In this document: one piece after another, positions 17,153 through 25,318 of the stretch
Position numbering within the stretch: the stretch's first letter is position 1
Layout of the letters: every line of letters begins with the position of its first letter
Assembly (NCBI GenBank): GCA_046155285.1
Contig: JBJXEA010000008.1
Coordinates: 1 to 49,871, forward strand
Origin: CAILHX01 sp046155285
GTDB taxonomy: Bacteria; Pseudomonadota; Gammaproteobacteria; Burkholderiales; Methylophilaceae
Reading direction: 5' to 3'
DNA length: 49,871 bases
Translations under genes and position numbers: made by a program
Notes under the pieces: model-generated
The model's input: only the letters and a program-made list of their open reading frames with translations
Database searches by the model: none
Told to the model about the DNA's origin: nothing

Positions 17153-17594
17153 GTTCGATTTCCTCTTTGGTGGCGGGGCGTATGCCTTTGACCGTGCATT
17201 TAAAGTGCAAGCGTTCGCCCGCCCAAGGATGGTTGCCGTCCACCACCACTTTGCCGTCGGCGATGTCGGTCACGGTGTACAGCACCACGTCACCGCTGGC
17301 ATCTTCGCCCTCAAACTGCATGCCGACTTCCAGTTTGTCGGCTGGGAAGGCGCTCGCAGGCTCAATTTGTACCAATTCGTCGTCGTATTCACCGAACGCG
17401 TCTTCTGACTCCAGCGTGATGTCCAAACTATCGCCGACCTCTTTGCCGTGCAATTCCTCTTCCACTTTGGGGAAAATGCCGTCAAAGCCGCCGTGCAGAT
17501 AGCTTACGGGCTTTTCGCTGACTTCTAAGATGCTGTTGTCGCTGTTGCGTAGTTCGTAGGTAATTGTGACCACAGTTTTGGTGGCGATTTTCAT
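17115..17594 (-). CDS. SlyD-like FKBP peptidyl-prolyl isomerase
   Basis: 159 residues. FKBP domain interrupted by an insert-in-flap (LEVGMQFEGEDASGDV to NHPWAGERLHFK) as in SlyD, and a His-rich end (HGHTHGEGGHHH) that can bind metal such as Ni. Early motif SVSYLHGG-like (VSYLHGGFDGIFP) is characteristic. Cytoplasmic folding helper and possible nickel chaperone. Overlaps bcp by 4 bases upstream. Confidence 0.92.
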   Translation of the reverse strand: MKIATKTVVTITYELRNSDNSILEVSEKPVSYLHGGFDGIFPKVEEELHGKEVGDSLDITLESEDAFGEYDDELVQIEPASAFPADKLEVGMQFEGEDASGDVVLYTVTDIADGKVVVDGNHPWAGERLHFKCTVKGIRPATKEEIEHGHTHGEGGHHH

Positions 17595-18055
17595 GCTAAG
17601 TCCTTAATTAATTGTAATGTTTCTGCGGCGTGTCCGTGGGCGGTGATGCCATATAAAGCGTGCCGCACGGTACTGGTTTTATCAATCACAAAGGTGGAGC
17701 GCACGATGCCCATTTTACGCACTCCGTCCTTTTCTTTCTCTTGCCAAACACCATACTTTTCGCACACACGGCCTTCCACGTCGGCCAGCAATTGTACCGC
17801 CAAGCCGTGTTTATCACGAAAATCGGCGTGGCTCATGCAGTCGTCACGCGAGATGCCCAAAATGACAGTATTAAACTTGGCAAACTCTTCTTCTAAGTCG
17901 CTGAACTCGATGGACTCTAGCGTACAGCTCGGCGTGTCGTCTTTAGGATAAAAATAAAGTACGACATTTTTGCCTTTCAGATTGGACAGTTTTAACGGCA
18001 CCATGTCCGCATCTGGGAGTGTGAAATCGGGCGCGTGAACGCCAGTTTGCAGCAT
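17591..18055 (-). CDS. bcp: Peroxiredoxin of the Bcp/PrxQ group, 1-Cys type
   Basis: 154 residues, the normal length. Peroxidatic C44 in PKDDTPSCTLES. The resolving Cys that PrxQ enzymes often carry five residues later is absent (I49); other Cys are at C73 and near 98. It reduces hydroperoxides in the cytoplasm, with recycling probably by thioredoxin or a monothiol. It is the first gene of the bcp-slyD-DUF485-symporter minus strand run and is divergent from roxA with 76 bases between. Confidence 0.92.
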   Translation of the reverse strand: MLQTGVHAPDFTLPDADMVPLKLSNLKGKNVVLYFYPKDDTPSCTLESIEFSDLEEEFAKFNTVILGISRDDCMSHADFRDKHGLAVQLLADVEGRVCEKYGVWQEKEKDGVRKMGIVRSTFVIDKTSTVRHALYGITAHGHAAETLQLIKDLA

Positions 18056-18131
18056 ATAAAAGCCTTTGTAAATTGACCGACTTCATTCTAAACCATTTCC
18101 AGCAGGCTCATGCAAGCGCTATGATGCGGGC

Positions 18132-19238
18132 ATGAAATTGACCATGACACCCCAACAGTTTTTAAGCGAATACTGGCAAAAAAAGCCTTTGCTGATACGA
18201 CAGGCTTTCCCTGGTTTTGTGGACTTGCTCACATCTGACGAACTCGCGGGGCTGGCCTGCGAGGAAGATGCACAATCGCGGCTGGTGTTGCAGCAGCGCG
18301 GGCAATGGAAGCTGGAAACTGGACCGTTCGCTGAATCGCGTTTCGCCAAATTGCCCAAAAAAGATTGGACTTTGTTGGTGCAGGGCGTGAATCATTTTGT
18401 GCCAGAAGCGGCGATTTTGTTGCAGCAATTCAACTTCATTCCCAGCGCACGTTTGGATGATTTGATGGTGAGCTTCGCGCCGGATGGCGGCGGTGTGGGA
18501 CCGCATTTTGATTCTTATGACGTATTTTTGCTGCAAGGCCGAGGCGGGCGTCTGTGGCGCATCAGCGATCAAGCTGATAAGACTTTAGTAAAAGATGCGC
18601 CGCTGAAAATTTTGCAAAACTTTGAAACGCAGCAGGAATGGCTGCTGGAGGCTGGCGACATGCTCTATTTGCCGCCACAGTACGCGCATTGGGGTGTAGC
18701 AGTGGGCGAGTGCATGACCTATTCCATAGGCTTTAGAGCGCCTTCTGCACAGGAGTTGGCGTCGCAGTTTTTAGCTTATTTGCAGGAAAATATAAGCTTA
18801 AAGGGCATGTATACCGACCCCGACTTAGAGTCGCAAACCCATGCTGCGGAAATCTCAGCGCAGATGGTGAGCAAGGTGGACGCGTTGCTTCAGGCGGTTA
18901 CATGGCAAACCCAAGACGTGGCAAAGTTTCTGGGTGGGTATCTTACCGAACCTAAGGCACATATCGTATTTGAAACGCCACGTCGTATTAGCCTAGACAA
19001 GTTTTGTGCGCGACTGACAGAAGAGGGAGTGGCTCTAGCGCTGACTAGCCAAATGCTGTTTCACGGTGGTGGTGTATTTCTCAATGGTGAATCTATATTG
19101 GCAGACGGTGAGTCATTGCTGCTTTTGCAGCAGCTGGCTAATAACCGCCAGTTACCACCGATAAAATCTGCTTCGAGAACCTTGCAAACACTTTTGCACC
19201 AGTGGTATCAGGCGGGTTATGTGATATTTCGCCATTAA
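18132..19238 (+). CDS. roxA: Ribosomal oxygenase RoxA (JmjC-type cupin, YcfD family)
   Basis: 368 residues. Fe(II)/2-oxoglutarate-dependent arginine hydroxylase; E. coli YcfD modifies ribosomal protein uL16. The iron triad is visible: H125-x-D127 (GPHFDSYDVF) and H186 (PQYAHWGV). The C-terminal half is the dimer/winged-helix region. ATG 18132 gives a standard start (MKLTMTPQQFL). Stands alone between divergent bcp and the lipoprotein gene. Confidence 0.92.
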   Translation: MKLTMTPQQFLSEYWQKKPLLIRQAFPGFVDLLTSDELAGLACEEDAQSRLVLQQRGQWKLETGPFAESRFAKLPKKDWTLLVQGVNHFVPEAAILLQQFNFIPSARLDDLMVSFAPDGGGVGPHFDSYDVFLLQGRGGRLWRISDQADKTLVKDAPLKILQNFETQQEWLLEAGDMLYLPPQYAHWGVAVGECMTYSIGFRAPSAQELASQFLAYLQENISLKGMYTDPDLESQTHAAEISAQMVSKVDALLQAVTWQTQDVAKFLGGYLTEPKAHIVFETPRRISLDKFCARLTEEGVALALTSQMLFHGGGVFLNGESILADGESLLLLQQLANNRQLPPIKSASRTLQTLLHQWYQAGYVIFRH

Positions 19239-19387
19239 AGCCGCGGATTCTCAAAAAATGCTGGTGTTTTTTTTTAATGGTGTATAAAATCAGTGCCTTC
19301 GGAAGACCCCTTTGTAATCTGCTTGTAATGCTGGGTGGTTTCAAGGGGCCGATAATAATTTTTTGCAACTACTCTTAAGGAAATAAA

Positions 19388-19597
19388 ATGATCCGCTCCG
19401 CTCTGTTCGCTGCTCTGTTGGCTCTTGCTTTAACCGCTTGTGGTCAAAAGGCTGAAGAAGCCGCTCCTATGCCTGCTGCTGAGGCTCCTGCTGCTGCTCC
19501 TGCTGAAGCTGCTCCTGCTGCTGAAGCTGCTGCTCCTGCTGCTGAAGCTGCTCCAGCAGCTGATGCTGCTGCTGCTCCAGCTGAAGAAAAGAAGTAA
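19388..19597 (+). CDS. Small Ala/Pro/Glu-rich lipoprotein
   Basis: 69 residues. Type II signal peptide with lipobox LTAC (Cys18), then GQKAEE and about 45 residues of repeated A/P/E (AAPAE-like units) ending EEKK. No folded domain visible; a surface- or periplasm-anchored flexible spacer is possible. RBS TAAGGAAAT precedes the ATG. A strong hairpin terminator follows at 19617. Similar tiny lipoproteins are common in betaproteobacteria, but the function is unknown. Confidence 0.8.
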   Translation: MIRSALFAALLALALTACGQKAEEAAPMPAAEAPAAAPAEAAPAAEAAAPAAEAAPAADAAAAPAEEKK

Positions 19598-19616
19598 TCT
19601 AGTCTTTTCGACAAAC

Positions 19617-19644
19617 AAAAAAGCCGACTTAGGTCGGCTTTTTT
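19617..19644. terminator. Bidirectional intrinsic terminator
   Basis: Stem AAGCCGAC-TTAG-GTCGGCTT (19621-19640), with A-run on the left and T-run on the right. Serves the lipoprotein gene on plus and the MBL hydrolase gene (ending at 19666) on minus. Confidence 0.9.
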
Positions 19645-19665
19645 GTTGCCTAGTTTTTGTATTGG

Positions 19666-20436
19666 TTACTGAATCTCTCGCCAACCAAAGCCCTCTGCTT
19701 GATCCGCAATTCCTATCCATTGCTCCTCACAGCCTAACACTTGGCTAAGCGCCGCTTGCGCTAGTTGTGGGCGATTGTTTTGTGCGCTCAAATGTGCAGC
19801 GATGATGTGTTGCAGCTTGCTGGTGTTGGTGCGTGACAACAGTGTGGCCGAAGTGGCGTTATCTAAGTGGCCTAAGCGGCTGCTGATGCGCTGCTTGAGC
19901 GAGGCTGGGTAGCTGCTATTGAGTAATAAATCCAAGTCATGATTGCATTCCAGCACTAAAGCATCGCAAAAAGACAGTGTGACCTCGATGTGCGGAGTAG
20001 ATGCTCCAGCATCGGTCAACACGCCCAAACGCTGTGCGCCATTGCCAATCACATATTGCACAGGTTCACGTGCGTCGTGCGGCACAGGGTAAGGCTGGAT
20101 TTCCAAATCGCCAATAGCAAAAGCGCTGTGGCTATCAATGATGTTGAGGGTGACGCTATCAGGAATGTCGCCCAAAGCCTGCAAAGTGCCGTGGGTAAGG
20201 AAGATTGGGAGTTGAAAACGGCTGGCCAAGCGCACAGCGCCACCGACGTGGTCGTCGTGCTCGTGGGTGAGCAAAATTCCGGATAGTTGGCCTGCTTCTA
20301 AACCTAGTTTTGCTAGACGAGTAACGGTTTCGCGTCCGCTAAACCCACAATCCAGCAACACCGTAGTGTTGCCGGAGCTAATAGCTAAACAATTACCCGC
20401 GCTACCACTGCCTAGCGAGGCGAATCGTAGCGCCAT
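19666..20436 (-). CDS. MBL-fold metallo-hydrolase (YycJ/WalJ-like)
   Basis: 256 residues. Metallo-beta-lactamase fold with H58-x-H60-x-D62-H63 (LLTHEHDDHVGG) and conserved SLGSGSAGN at the start. Related to YycJ-type proteins, possibly an exonuclease or phosphodiesterase with two metal ions. Two bases downstream of bamC, so likely in the dapA-bamC operon, as commonly seen in betaproteobacteria. Ends in the shared terminator. Confidence 0.9.
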   Translation of the reverse strand: MALRFASLGSGSAGNCLAISSGNTTVLLDCGFSGRETVTRLAKLGLEAGQLSGILLTHEHDDHVGGAVRLASRFQLPIFLTHGTLQALGDIPDSVTLNIIDSHSAFAIGDLEIQPYPVPHDAREPVQYVIGNGAQRLGVLTDAGASTPHIEVTLSFCDALVLECNHDLDLLLNSSYPASLKQRISSRLGHLDNATSATLLSRTNTSKLQHIIAAHLSAQNNRPQLAQAALSQVLGCEEQWIGIADQAEGFGWREIQ

Positions 20437-20438
20437 CT

Positions 20439-21713
20439 TTATCTTAACTGTTCGTAGAGCAGAGACAGAATACGGTTAGCAGTGGGGGAGTTGTCGGGCT
20501 TGCCGTTTTTATCTACCACGGTGGCCGCGCTGGTGTCGCCACCTCGGGCGATCTGGATGCGGTACTGCGCGTCAGCGGCGGCTTTTTCTTTGTCACTCTC
20601 CCAGAATTTCAGTTTATCTACCAAGCCAGAATCGTCTTTCTTCTTTTTAGGTGCAGGTTTGGCTTTGGGTTTTTCGTCCTCATCGTCACTCCAGAATGCC
20701 AGCTTATCAAGCAAGCCTTTTTCTTTCTTGGGCTCGTCGTAGTCGGCCTCGATGTCGGAATAGCGCACGAAGAACAAGCCCTTGGAACGGTCGCGGTCTT
20801 CTACCAAGAAGCCGATGCGATCCAGCGCTAAGCCCACACGACGCCAGGCACGGTCGAATGAGTCATTCAGTACCAGCATGGCCGCGCCGTCTTTTTCTTT
20901 AGTCAACGAGGCGCGTAACTCTTGCGCTGGGCTTGCGATGATGGTGCGCGCTTGTTTCTCGGCTACGCCCAATTTCACCATTAGACGGCGTAGTAGTTCG
21001 ATGTCCAGTTCCTCGGCAGCCGCAGCGTTGGTGATCTGAACGTCTTCATCTTTTCTTTTGTAACCGTTATCTATTCTGCCTAAGCGGGTGATTTTAATAT
21101 CCTTGCCGTCGTCTATAGCATCGCTTAGTGACCGGTGGCTCATGTAAATCTCAGTGGTTTCGTCGTCATTGCCGCGATCTATGCGGGTGCGAAATTTTTG
21201 GCGATTATTCAGCGCCGAGAGCTTGTCCATCCAGCCTTGGAACTTGTCCAGATAGCCTTTTTGGTCGTCTTTGCTGAGTGTGCTAGGGTCTATCCACTCG
21301 GTTTCCATCACGCCGGTTTGAGTATTTTCAACACGTACCGCAAAGCCTAAATCGGTCCAGAAATCACGCACGATAGGCCACACTTTTTCTGGCGCGGCGG
21401 GGACTACCAGCCAGCGCTGTGAGCCCGCGCGTTCCATCTTCACGCCATCGGGTGTTGACAGTAGCTTTTCTTCTTGCTGCGCTTGAGCATCACGGTCTTT
21501 GCTGTAGCTGGAGTAGGTCGTGCCGCTGGGCAGCTTGTAGGTGTCGTCCGTCGAGGCGGTGGTTAAATCTGGTGGGACTTCCAGCGGCCGCCCGCGTCCG
21601 GCGGTTTTGTAATCGTCGGTGTTGTCCAAAAAAGGAATAGAGTCGCAGCCTACTAGCGACAAGGTTAATACGGAAGTGAGCAATAGAGCGAGTTTGGACA
21701 TAGGGTTTCTCAT
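20439..21713 (-). CDS. bamC: Outer-membrane assembly lipoprotein BamC
   Basis: 424 residues. Lipobox LVGC (LTLSLVGCDS) near residue 23, then an N-terminal region DDYKTAGRGRPLEVPPDLT, the disordered lasso-like BamC start, and two helix-grip domains. A charged Lys/Asp/Pro-rich linker (about 340-370) lies within the second domain and makes the protein longer than E. coli BamC (344). Part of the BAM complex at the outer membrane. Overlaps dapA by 4 bases (start could also be 12 bases later at MSKLALL). Confidence 0.92.
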   Translation of the reverse strand: MRNPMSKLALLLTSVLTLSLVGCDSIPFLDNTDDYKTAGRGRPLEVPPDLTTASTDDTYKLPSGTTYSSYSKDRDAQAQQEEKLLSTPDGVKMERAGSQRWLVVPAAPEKVWPIVRDFWTDLGFAVRVENTQTGVMETEWIDPSTLSKDDQKGYLDKFQGWMDKLSALNNRQKFRTRIDRGNDDETTEIYMSHRSLSDAIDDGKDIKITRLGRIDNGYKRKDEDVQITNAAAAEELDIELLRRLMVKLGVAEKQARTIIASPAQELRASLTKEKDGAAMLVLNDSFDRAWRRVGLALDRIGFLVEDRDRSKGLFFVRYSDIEADYDEPKKEKGLLDKLAFWSDDEDEKPKAKPAPKKKKDDSGLVDKLKFWESDKEKAAADAQYRIQIARGGDTSAATVVDKNGKPDNSPTANRILSLLYEQLR

Positions 21714-22582
21714 AATCCTGCGGTTTGCATGGCGCTACGTAAAGTGGAATGGTGTGTGCTGGCGAGCGGGGTCAGCGGCAAGCGCATCCCCGCTTGAATC
21801 TTGCCCATCTCGCGCAGCACCCACTTCACCGGAATGGGGTTAGGCTCAATGAATAAATGTTGGTGCAAGCGGAACATGGCTTGGTTGGCAGCGCGTGCTG
21901 CTGATAGTTCCCCACGGGCAGCCGTTACGCACATGTCGTGCATGAGTTTAGGCGTGACGTTGGCGGTGACCGAGATCACGCCGTGACCGCCGAGCAAGAG
22001 CAAACTTAAAGCAGTAGCATCATCGCCGCTATAAACTGCAAAATCAGCCGGCGCACGCAGCAGCAAATCTGTGCCGCGCTCGATACCACCAGTGGCATCC
22101 TTGATGCCAACGATGTTGGAAATCTGAGCCAAGCGCAGCGTGGTGTCATTGTGCAAGTCGCAAGCAGTGCGCCCCGGCACGTTATAGAGAATTTGCGGAA
22201 TCGCCACCGTTTCAGCCACTGCTGTGAAGTGCTGATATAGCCCTTCTTGCGTAGGCTTGTTGTAATACGGCGTGACCAGCAGGCAAGCATCAGCGCCTAA
22301 TGCTTTGGCATGTGCGGTGAGTTCTATCGCCTCGGAGGTGGAATTTGCGCCAGTTCCGGCGATGACTGGAACGCGTCCCGCTACTTGCTCGACCGCGGTT
22401 TTAATTAGCAAGCAATGCTCGTCTATATTCACCGTGGGTGATTCGCCGGTCGTGCCGACGATAACGATGCCGTCTGTGCCTTCCGTGATATGCCAGTCAA
22501 TCAAGGCACGCAGAGACGGGAGGTCGAGTGCGCCATTGGGCAACATCGGCGTTACTATCGCAACTAAACTGCCTTTAATCAT
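21710..22582 (-). CDS. dapA: 4-hydroxy-tetrahydrodipicolinate synthase
   Basis: 290 residues. First step of the diaminopimelate/lysine branch: condenses pyruvate with aspartate semialdehyde. Active-site residues are at standard positions: T44-T45, Y107, Y133, R138 and the Schiff-base K161 (VGIKDATGG). First gene of dapA-bamC-MBL; the coupling of dapA and bamC is the classical arrangement. Divergent from the gene at 22731. Confidence 0.97.
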   Translation of the reverse strand: MIKGSLVAIVTPMLPNGALDLPSLRALIDWHITEGTDGIVIVGTTGESPTVNIDEHCLLIKTAVEQVAGRVPVIAGTGANSTSEAIELTAHAKALGADACLLVTPYYNKPTQEGLYQHFTAVAETVAIPQILYNVPGRTACDLHNDTTLRLAQISNIVGIKDATGGIERGTDLLLRAPADFAVYSGDDATALSLLLLGGHGVISVTANVTPKLMHDMCVTAARGELSAARAANQAMFRLHQHLFIEPNPIPVKWVLREMGKIQAGMRLPLTPLASTHHSTLRSAMQTAGL

Positions 22583-22730
22583 AAGAAAAAGCCAAGCAAA
22601 TTAACCCGCGCATTTTACCCCAAAGTGATGTGCTTTGCTGGCATGGGCTAGCAAACAATAGCGGTAAAGCAGGTTTTTAATTTATGATGTCGTTGTTTAG
22701 ATAATTCAAGCCAATTCATGGCGATAATTT

Positions 22731-23465
22731 ATGGCCATCACCAGCGCCCCGTTAGATAGTATTGATGCCCAGTCGGCGTTACAGCGTAAAAGCGTACCGC
22801 CGAGTGCGGGCGTGCGCGGAACGCAGGCGGCTACTAGCGATGCCAGTTTTGTCTCCAACATCAGTCCGGCGGGTCAAGCCATGCTGGCTTTGGACAAATT
22901 TCAAGAAAGCGCGGAAGTCTTTAAAAATTCAGGCAGTTATCGTACCGTGCGCTATCTGCAAGTGATGGTGCAAGGCGTCGTGGGTTCGCTCAACGCTTTG
23001 CGTAACACCTTAACCACCGCGGCCACCACGCGCAGCCGCTATAGCGCGGCGATGGGTAGCATTCTGAATGCGATTGATAAAAGTGTTGGTGAGGGCGATT
23101 TGACGGCGTTGCGGCAAGTGGGCATCGAACGCAATAAAAATGGCGGCTTTGCTATCAATCAAGAGCAAGTCGTCAAAGCCTTTAACGAAGACAGCGTCAC
23201 TGCATTTTCCGCAGTTACCGATTTTGCTTACAAAGTGAGCAAAGCGCCGCCAATCCTACTTCCCAGCGATAATCGCCGTCCGCAAATCGTAACCGCCAGC
23301 GAAATGAACGATGAGTTCGCTCAAACCCCTGCTGAAACTGCCGCCGCCAAAGAAAGCGATAGAGATGTCAGCATGTTGCAACGCATCGCCGCGCAGCTGG
23401 CCGATGTCGGCGACTATACGGCGCGTAAAGCAGTAAGCATTTATCGCACCGTTTACGCCCTGTAG
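22731..23465 (+). CDS. Hypothetical protein with a FliD-C-like stretch
   Basis: 244 residues, no signal peptide. An unstructured N-terminus (about 1-60) is followed by helices with VRYLQVMVQGVVGSLNALRN (about 75-94) and LTALRQVGIERNKNGGFAIN (about 125-144). The latter resembles the C-terminal part of flagellar cap protein FliD, where a LxxIGI...DGxLxxD segment precedes the last helices. No flagellar genes are near. Function not recognised; start ATG 22731 is the first in frame. Confidence 0.55.
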   Translation: MAITSAPLDSIDAQSALQRKSVPPSAGVRGTQAATSDASFVSNISPAGQAMLALDKFQESAEVFKNSGSYRTVRYLQVMVQGVVGSLNALRNTLTTAATTRSRYSAAMGSILNAIDKSVGEGDLTALRQVGIERNKNGGFAINQEQVVKAFNEDSVTAFSAVTDFAYKVSKAPPILLPSDNRRPQIVTASEMNDEFAQTPAETAAAKESDRDVSMLQRIAAQLADVGDYTARKAVSIYRTVYAL

Positions 23466-23468
23466 GGG

Positions 23469-23487
23469 GGATGAGCGTAGCGTTATC
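23469..23487. repeat. 19-bp direct repeat, copy 1
   Basis: GGATGAGCGTAGCGTTATC. The same text with one base different lies at 24238-24256, so the two copies flank the GT-like gene. It resembles a common intergenic repeat fragment. Confidence 0.6.
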
Positions 23488-23500
23488 CGCCGAGCCTAGT

Positions 23501-24211
23501 TCAGAACGCAGTCATTTCCTTATTCGGATGCGTCACCGCAAACTGTAAATTCCCATTCTCCGCCACCTCGCGCCAATAAGAAGCAATTTCAGGGTGTTGA
23601 ACAATCGGAAACCCCGCCGCATCCACCGCCCACGAGAGTATAAAGTCATCCAGCATCAGGCGATTTTCCATGCTGTGCTCACAGTCCTTATTGCGCACCC
23701 AACCGCTACGGGCTTGCGTCACGCAGCGTTCATAGCTCAGCACATTTGATTCTAAAATCCCCTTAATCACCCCGCGTGTCAGGCCGAGGCAACCACCCTG
23801 AATATTCGGCGGATGGCGGATTTTGTCTCTGTAAGCTGCGGTGATGGTCTCCAAAGTACCGAATTCACAGTCTATGGCTGGCAACCAGCTAAAGCGCCGC
23901 CAGATGCGTGCATCGGGATCTATACGGAAGAAATAGCGCTCATCGCCCTTTAACGCCTGCTGCAACAAGCGTTCGACATAGGCGTGGCAAGTATCGAACT
24001 TCATCAGATGCTTACCCAGCACCAGCTCCGCATTGTATTGCTGGGCAAGATGCGTGTAATCGCTCGTGCTGTCGCCATCCACTAACAGCACCACGCGCGA
24101 ATCAGGATAACTCGCTCGCAGATATTCCAAACAACGCTGTGGGCGGCTGTTATAGAGCTGTATGCACCATGCGATGCTGGAATCAGGTGGATTGGGGTTG
24201 TGGAAACTCAT
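23501..24211 (-). CDS. Glycosyltransferase-like protein of unknown specificity
   Basis: 236 residues from ATG 24211 (MSFHNP). A longer frame back to 24262 exists, but its extra 17 codons are encoded by the repeat at 24238-24256, which argues for the later start. The N-terminal part (AWCIQLYNSRPQRCLEYL, then VVLLVDGDS) and RIDPDARIWRRFS with a DxD motif (about 120) suggest a GT-A fold sugar-nucleotide-binding protein; GGCLGLTRGVI fits the acceptor loop. No signal peptide or membrane helix. No exopolysaccharide genes nearby. Confidence 0.5.
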   Translation of the reverse strand: MSFHNPNPPDSSIAWCIQLYNSRPQRCLEYLRASYPDSRVVLLVDGDSTSDYTHLAQQYNAELVLGKHLMKFDTCHAYVERLLQQALKGDERYFFRIDPDARIWRRFSWLPAIDCEFGTLETITAAYRDKIRHPPNIQGGCLGLTRGVIKGILESNVLSYERCVTQARSGWVRNKDCEHSMENRLMLDDFILSWAVDAAGFPIVQHPEIASYWREVAENGNLQFAVTHPNKEMTAF

Positions 24212-24237
24212 GGGGTTTAGAGCCTTTAATGTGAGGT

Positions 24238-24256
24238 GGATGAGCGTAGTGTTATC
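24238..24256. repeat. 19-bp direct repeat, copy 2
   Basis: GGATGAGCGTAGTGTTATC, one mismatch to 23469-23487 in the same orientation. Lies just upstream of the ATG of the GT-like gene. Confidence 0.6.
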
Positions 24257-24361
24257 TATCAAAAAAAACTATATTACGCCTGTTGTAAAACAGTAGATAT
24301 TGCCTAGAAGACTCGCTTTGTAGTACAGTATTACATCAAGTCATGCGGCAAGGAGTTCATC

Positions 24362-24598
24362 ATGGGCAATATGAGCATTAGATTGAATCAGGAAGCCGAA
24401 AGCAGGCTCACCCAAGCCATACTCAAAACCGGAAAACCCAGAAATGCACTCATCAACGAAGCCGTCACCGGATTTTTCAAGGGGGCAGATTACGATGCGT
24501 GGGATAGAGCCGCGTTAATCCGCGAGCGCCGCAAAAAATTCGCCGATGTTCCCGTGTTTGATGAGCGCGAAATCACCGCATCGGGGCGTAAATGGTAG
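24362..24598 (+). CDS. Ribbon-helix-helix type antitoxin of a VapBC-like pair
   Basis: 78 residues. The N-terminus MSIRLNQEAESRLTQAILKTGKPRNALINEAV is typical of CopG/RHH DNA-binding antitoxins; the C-terminal ~35 residues would bind the toxin. RBS AAGGAG 7 bases upstream. Its stop overlaps the start of the PIN-domain toxin by 7 bases, so synthesis is coupled. Expected to repress its own promoter together with the toxin. Confidence 0.82.
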   Translation: MGNMSIRLNQEAESRLTQAILKTGKPRNALINEAVTGFFKGADYDAWDRAALIRERRKKFADVPVFDEREITASGRKW

Positions 24599-24993
24599 CT
24601 TTCGTCGTGGATAACTCGGTGGCGATAGCATGGGCATATCCCAAACAAGCCACTGAATATACCGAAAGGCTACTAGATATTGGCAGCCACGGCCTGTTGC
24701 ATACCGCTTTTATTTGGCCTGCCGAATTCGCCAACGCCACCTTCACTTTAGTTAATCGTGGTTTATTGGGTGTGGATACCGCACCCGAAGTGCTGGCGAT
24801 GGCGAATGACTTTGGCCTGATTGTGGACAAACCGCAAAGCCCTGAGAGCCTGTATTCAGTAGCCCGCGAGTTTGGCTTGAGCGCTTATGATGCTGCTTAT
24901 CTTGAGTTGGCGATACGGTTGAATATGCCGCTGGCGACGAGAGATAAAGATTTGAAGCTGGCGGCTGAAAAATTGAATTTGTATTTTGCTTAA
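24592..24993 (+). CDS. PIN-domain ribonuclease toxin (VapC-like)
   Basis: 133 residues. PIN acidic residues visible: D7 (FVVDNS), E45 (WPAEFAN), D100 (SAYDAAYLELA) and D118/D120 (ATRDKDL). A Mg-dependent RNase that in VapC relatives cuts tRNA or rRNA. ATG 24592 overlaps the antitoxin stop codon. Appears intact, with the complete catalytic set. Confidence 0.88.
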   Translation: MVAFVVDNSVAIAWAYPKQATEYTERLLDIGSHGLLHTAFIWPAEFANATFTLVNRGLLGVDTAPEVLAMANDFGLIVDKPQSPESLYSVAREFGLSAYDAAYLELAIRLNMPLATRDKDLKLAAEKLNLYFA

Positions 24994-25009
24994 TTGCGGC
25001 GATTGGCTC

Positions 25010-25039
25010 TATAATTAGCTCTTATTTTAGAGCTAATTA
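25010..25039 (+). promoter_or_regulatory. -10 box and palindromic operator of the RelBE-like pair
   Basis: TATAAT at 25010-25015 overlaps a perfect 11-bp inverted repeat TAATTAGCTCT-TATTTT-AGAGCTAATTA (25012-25039). The palindrome ends 11 bases before the start codon, and TGGAGG (25041-25046) is the Shine-Dalgarno. The position fits autorepression by the antitoxin. A -35 is weak (TTGCTT near 24986). Confidence 0.7.
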
Positions 25040-25050
25040 GTGGAGGCCTC

Positions 25051-25302
25051 ATGCAAACTCTTCTTGCCGATATGACCGTCAGCATGTCCGATTTCAAAAA
25101 GAACCCTGCCAAAGTGCTGCGCGATGCGGGTGCCCAGCCAGTGGCCGTGCTCAGCCATAATAAAGCTGCGTTTTATATGGTTGACCCCAGCTTGTTTGAG
25201 GCTTTGGTTGATGAGTTGGCTGATGCGCAAATGATGCCGCTCATCAAAGCGCGGTACGCCCAGCGTGACCAAGCGATTGAAGTTGATATTGACGCTATTT
25301 AG
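25051..25302 (+). CDS. Phd/RelB-type antitoxin (StbD-like)
   Basis: 83 residues. The N-terminal half ADMTVSMSDFKKNPAKVLRDAGAQPVAVLSHNKAAFYMV is the Phd/YefM DNA-binding fold; the acidic C-terminus is probably the toxin-binding arm. Strong RBS GGAGG. A perfect palindrome over the -10 box suggests self-repression. The toxin gene follows after 16 bases. Confidence 0.87.
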   Translation: MQTLLADMTVSMSDFKKNPAKVLRDAGAQPVAVLSHNKAAFYMVDPSLFEALVDELADAQMMPLIKARYAQRDQAIEVDIDAI

Positions 25303-25318
25303 GCTGATTGCGTAAAAC

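Noticed and set aside
19440..19748. Leu-rich plus-strand frame
   Set aside because: Frame-shifted reading of the Ala-rich lipoprotein gene; the low-complexity Leu run is an artefact.
25012..25039. Terminator for the VapC-like gene
   Set aside because: No T-run follows and the dyad overlaps a TATAAT just before the next start, so an operator is more likely.
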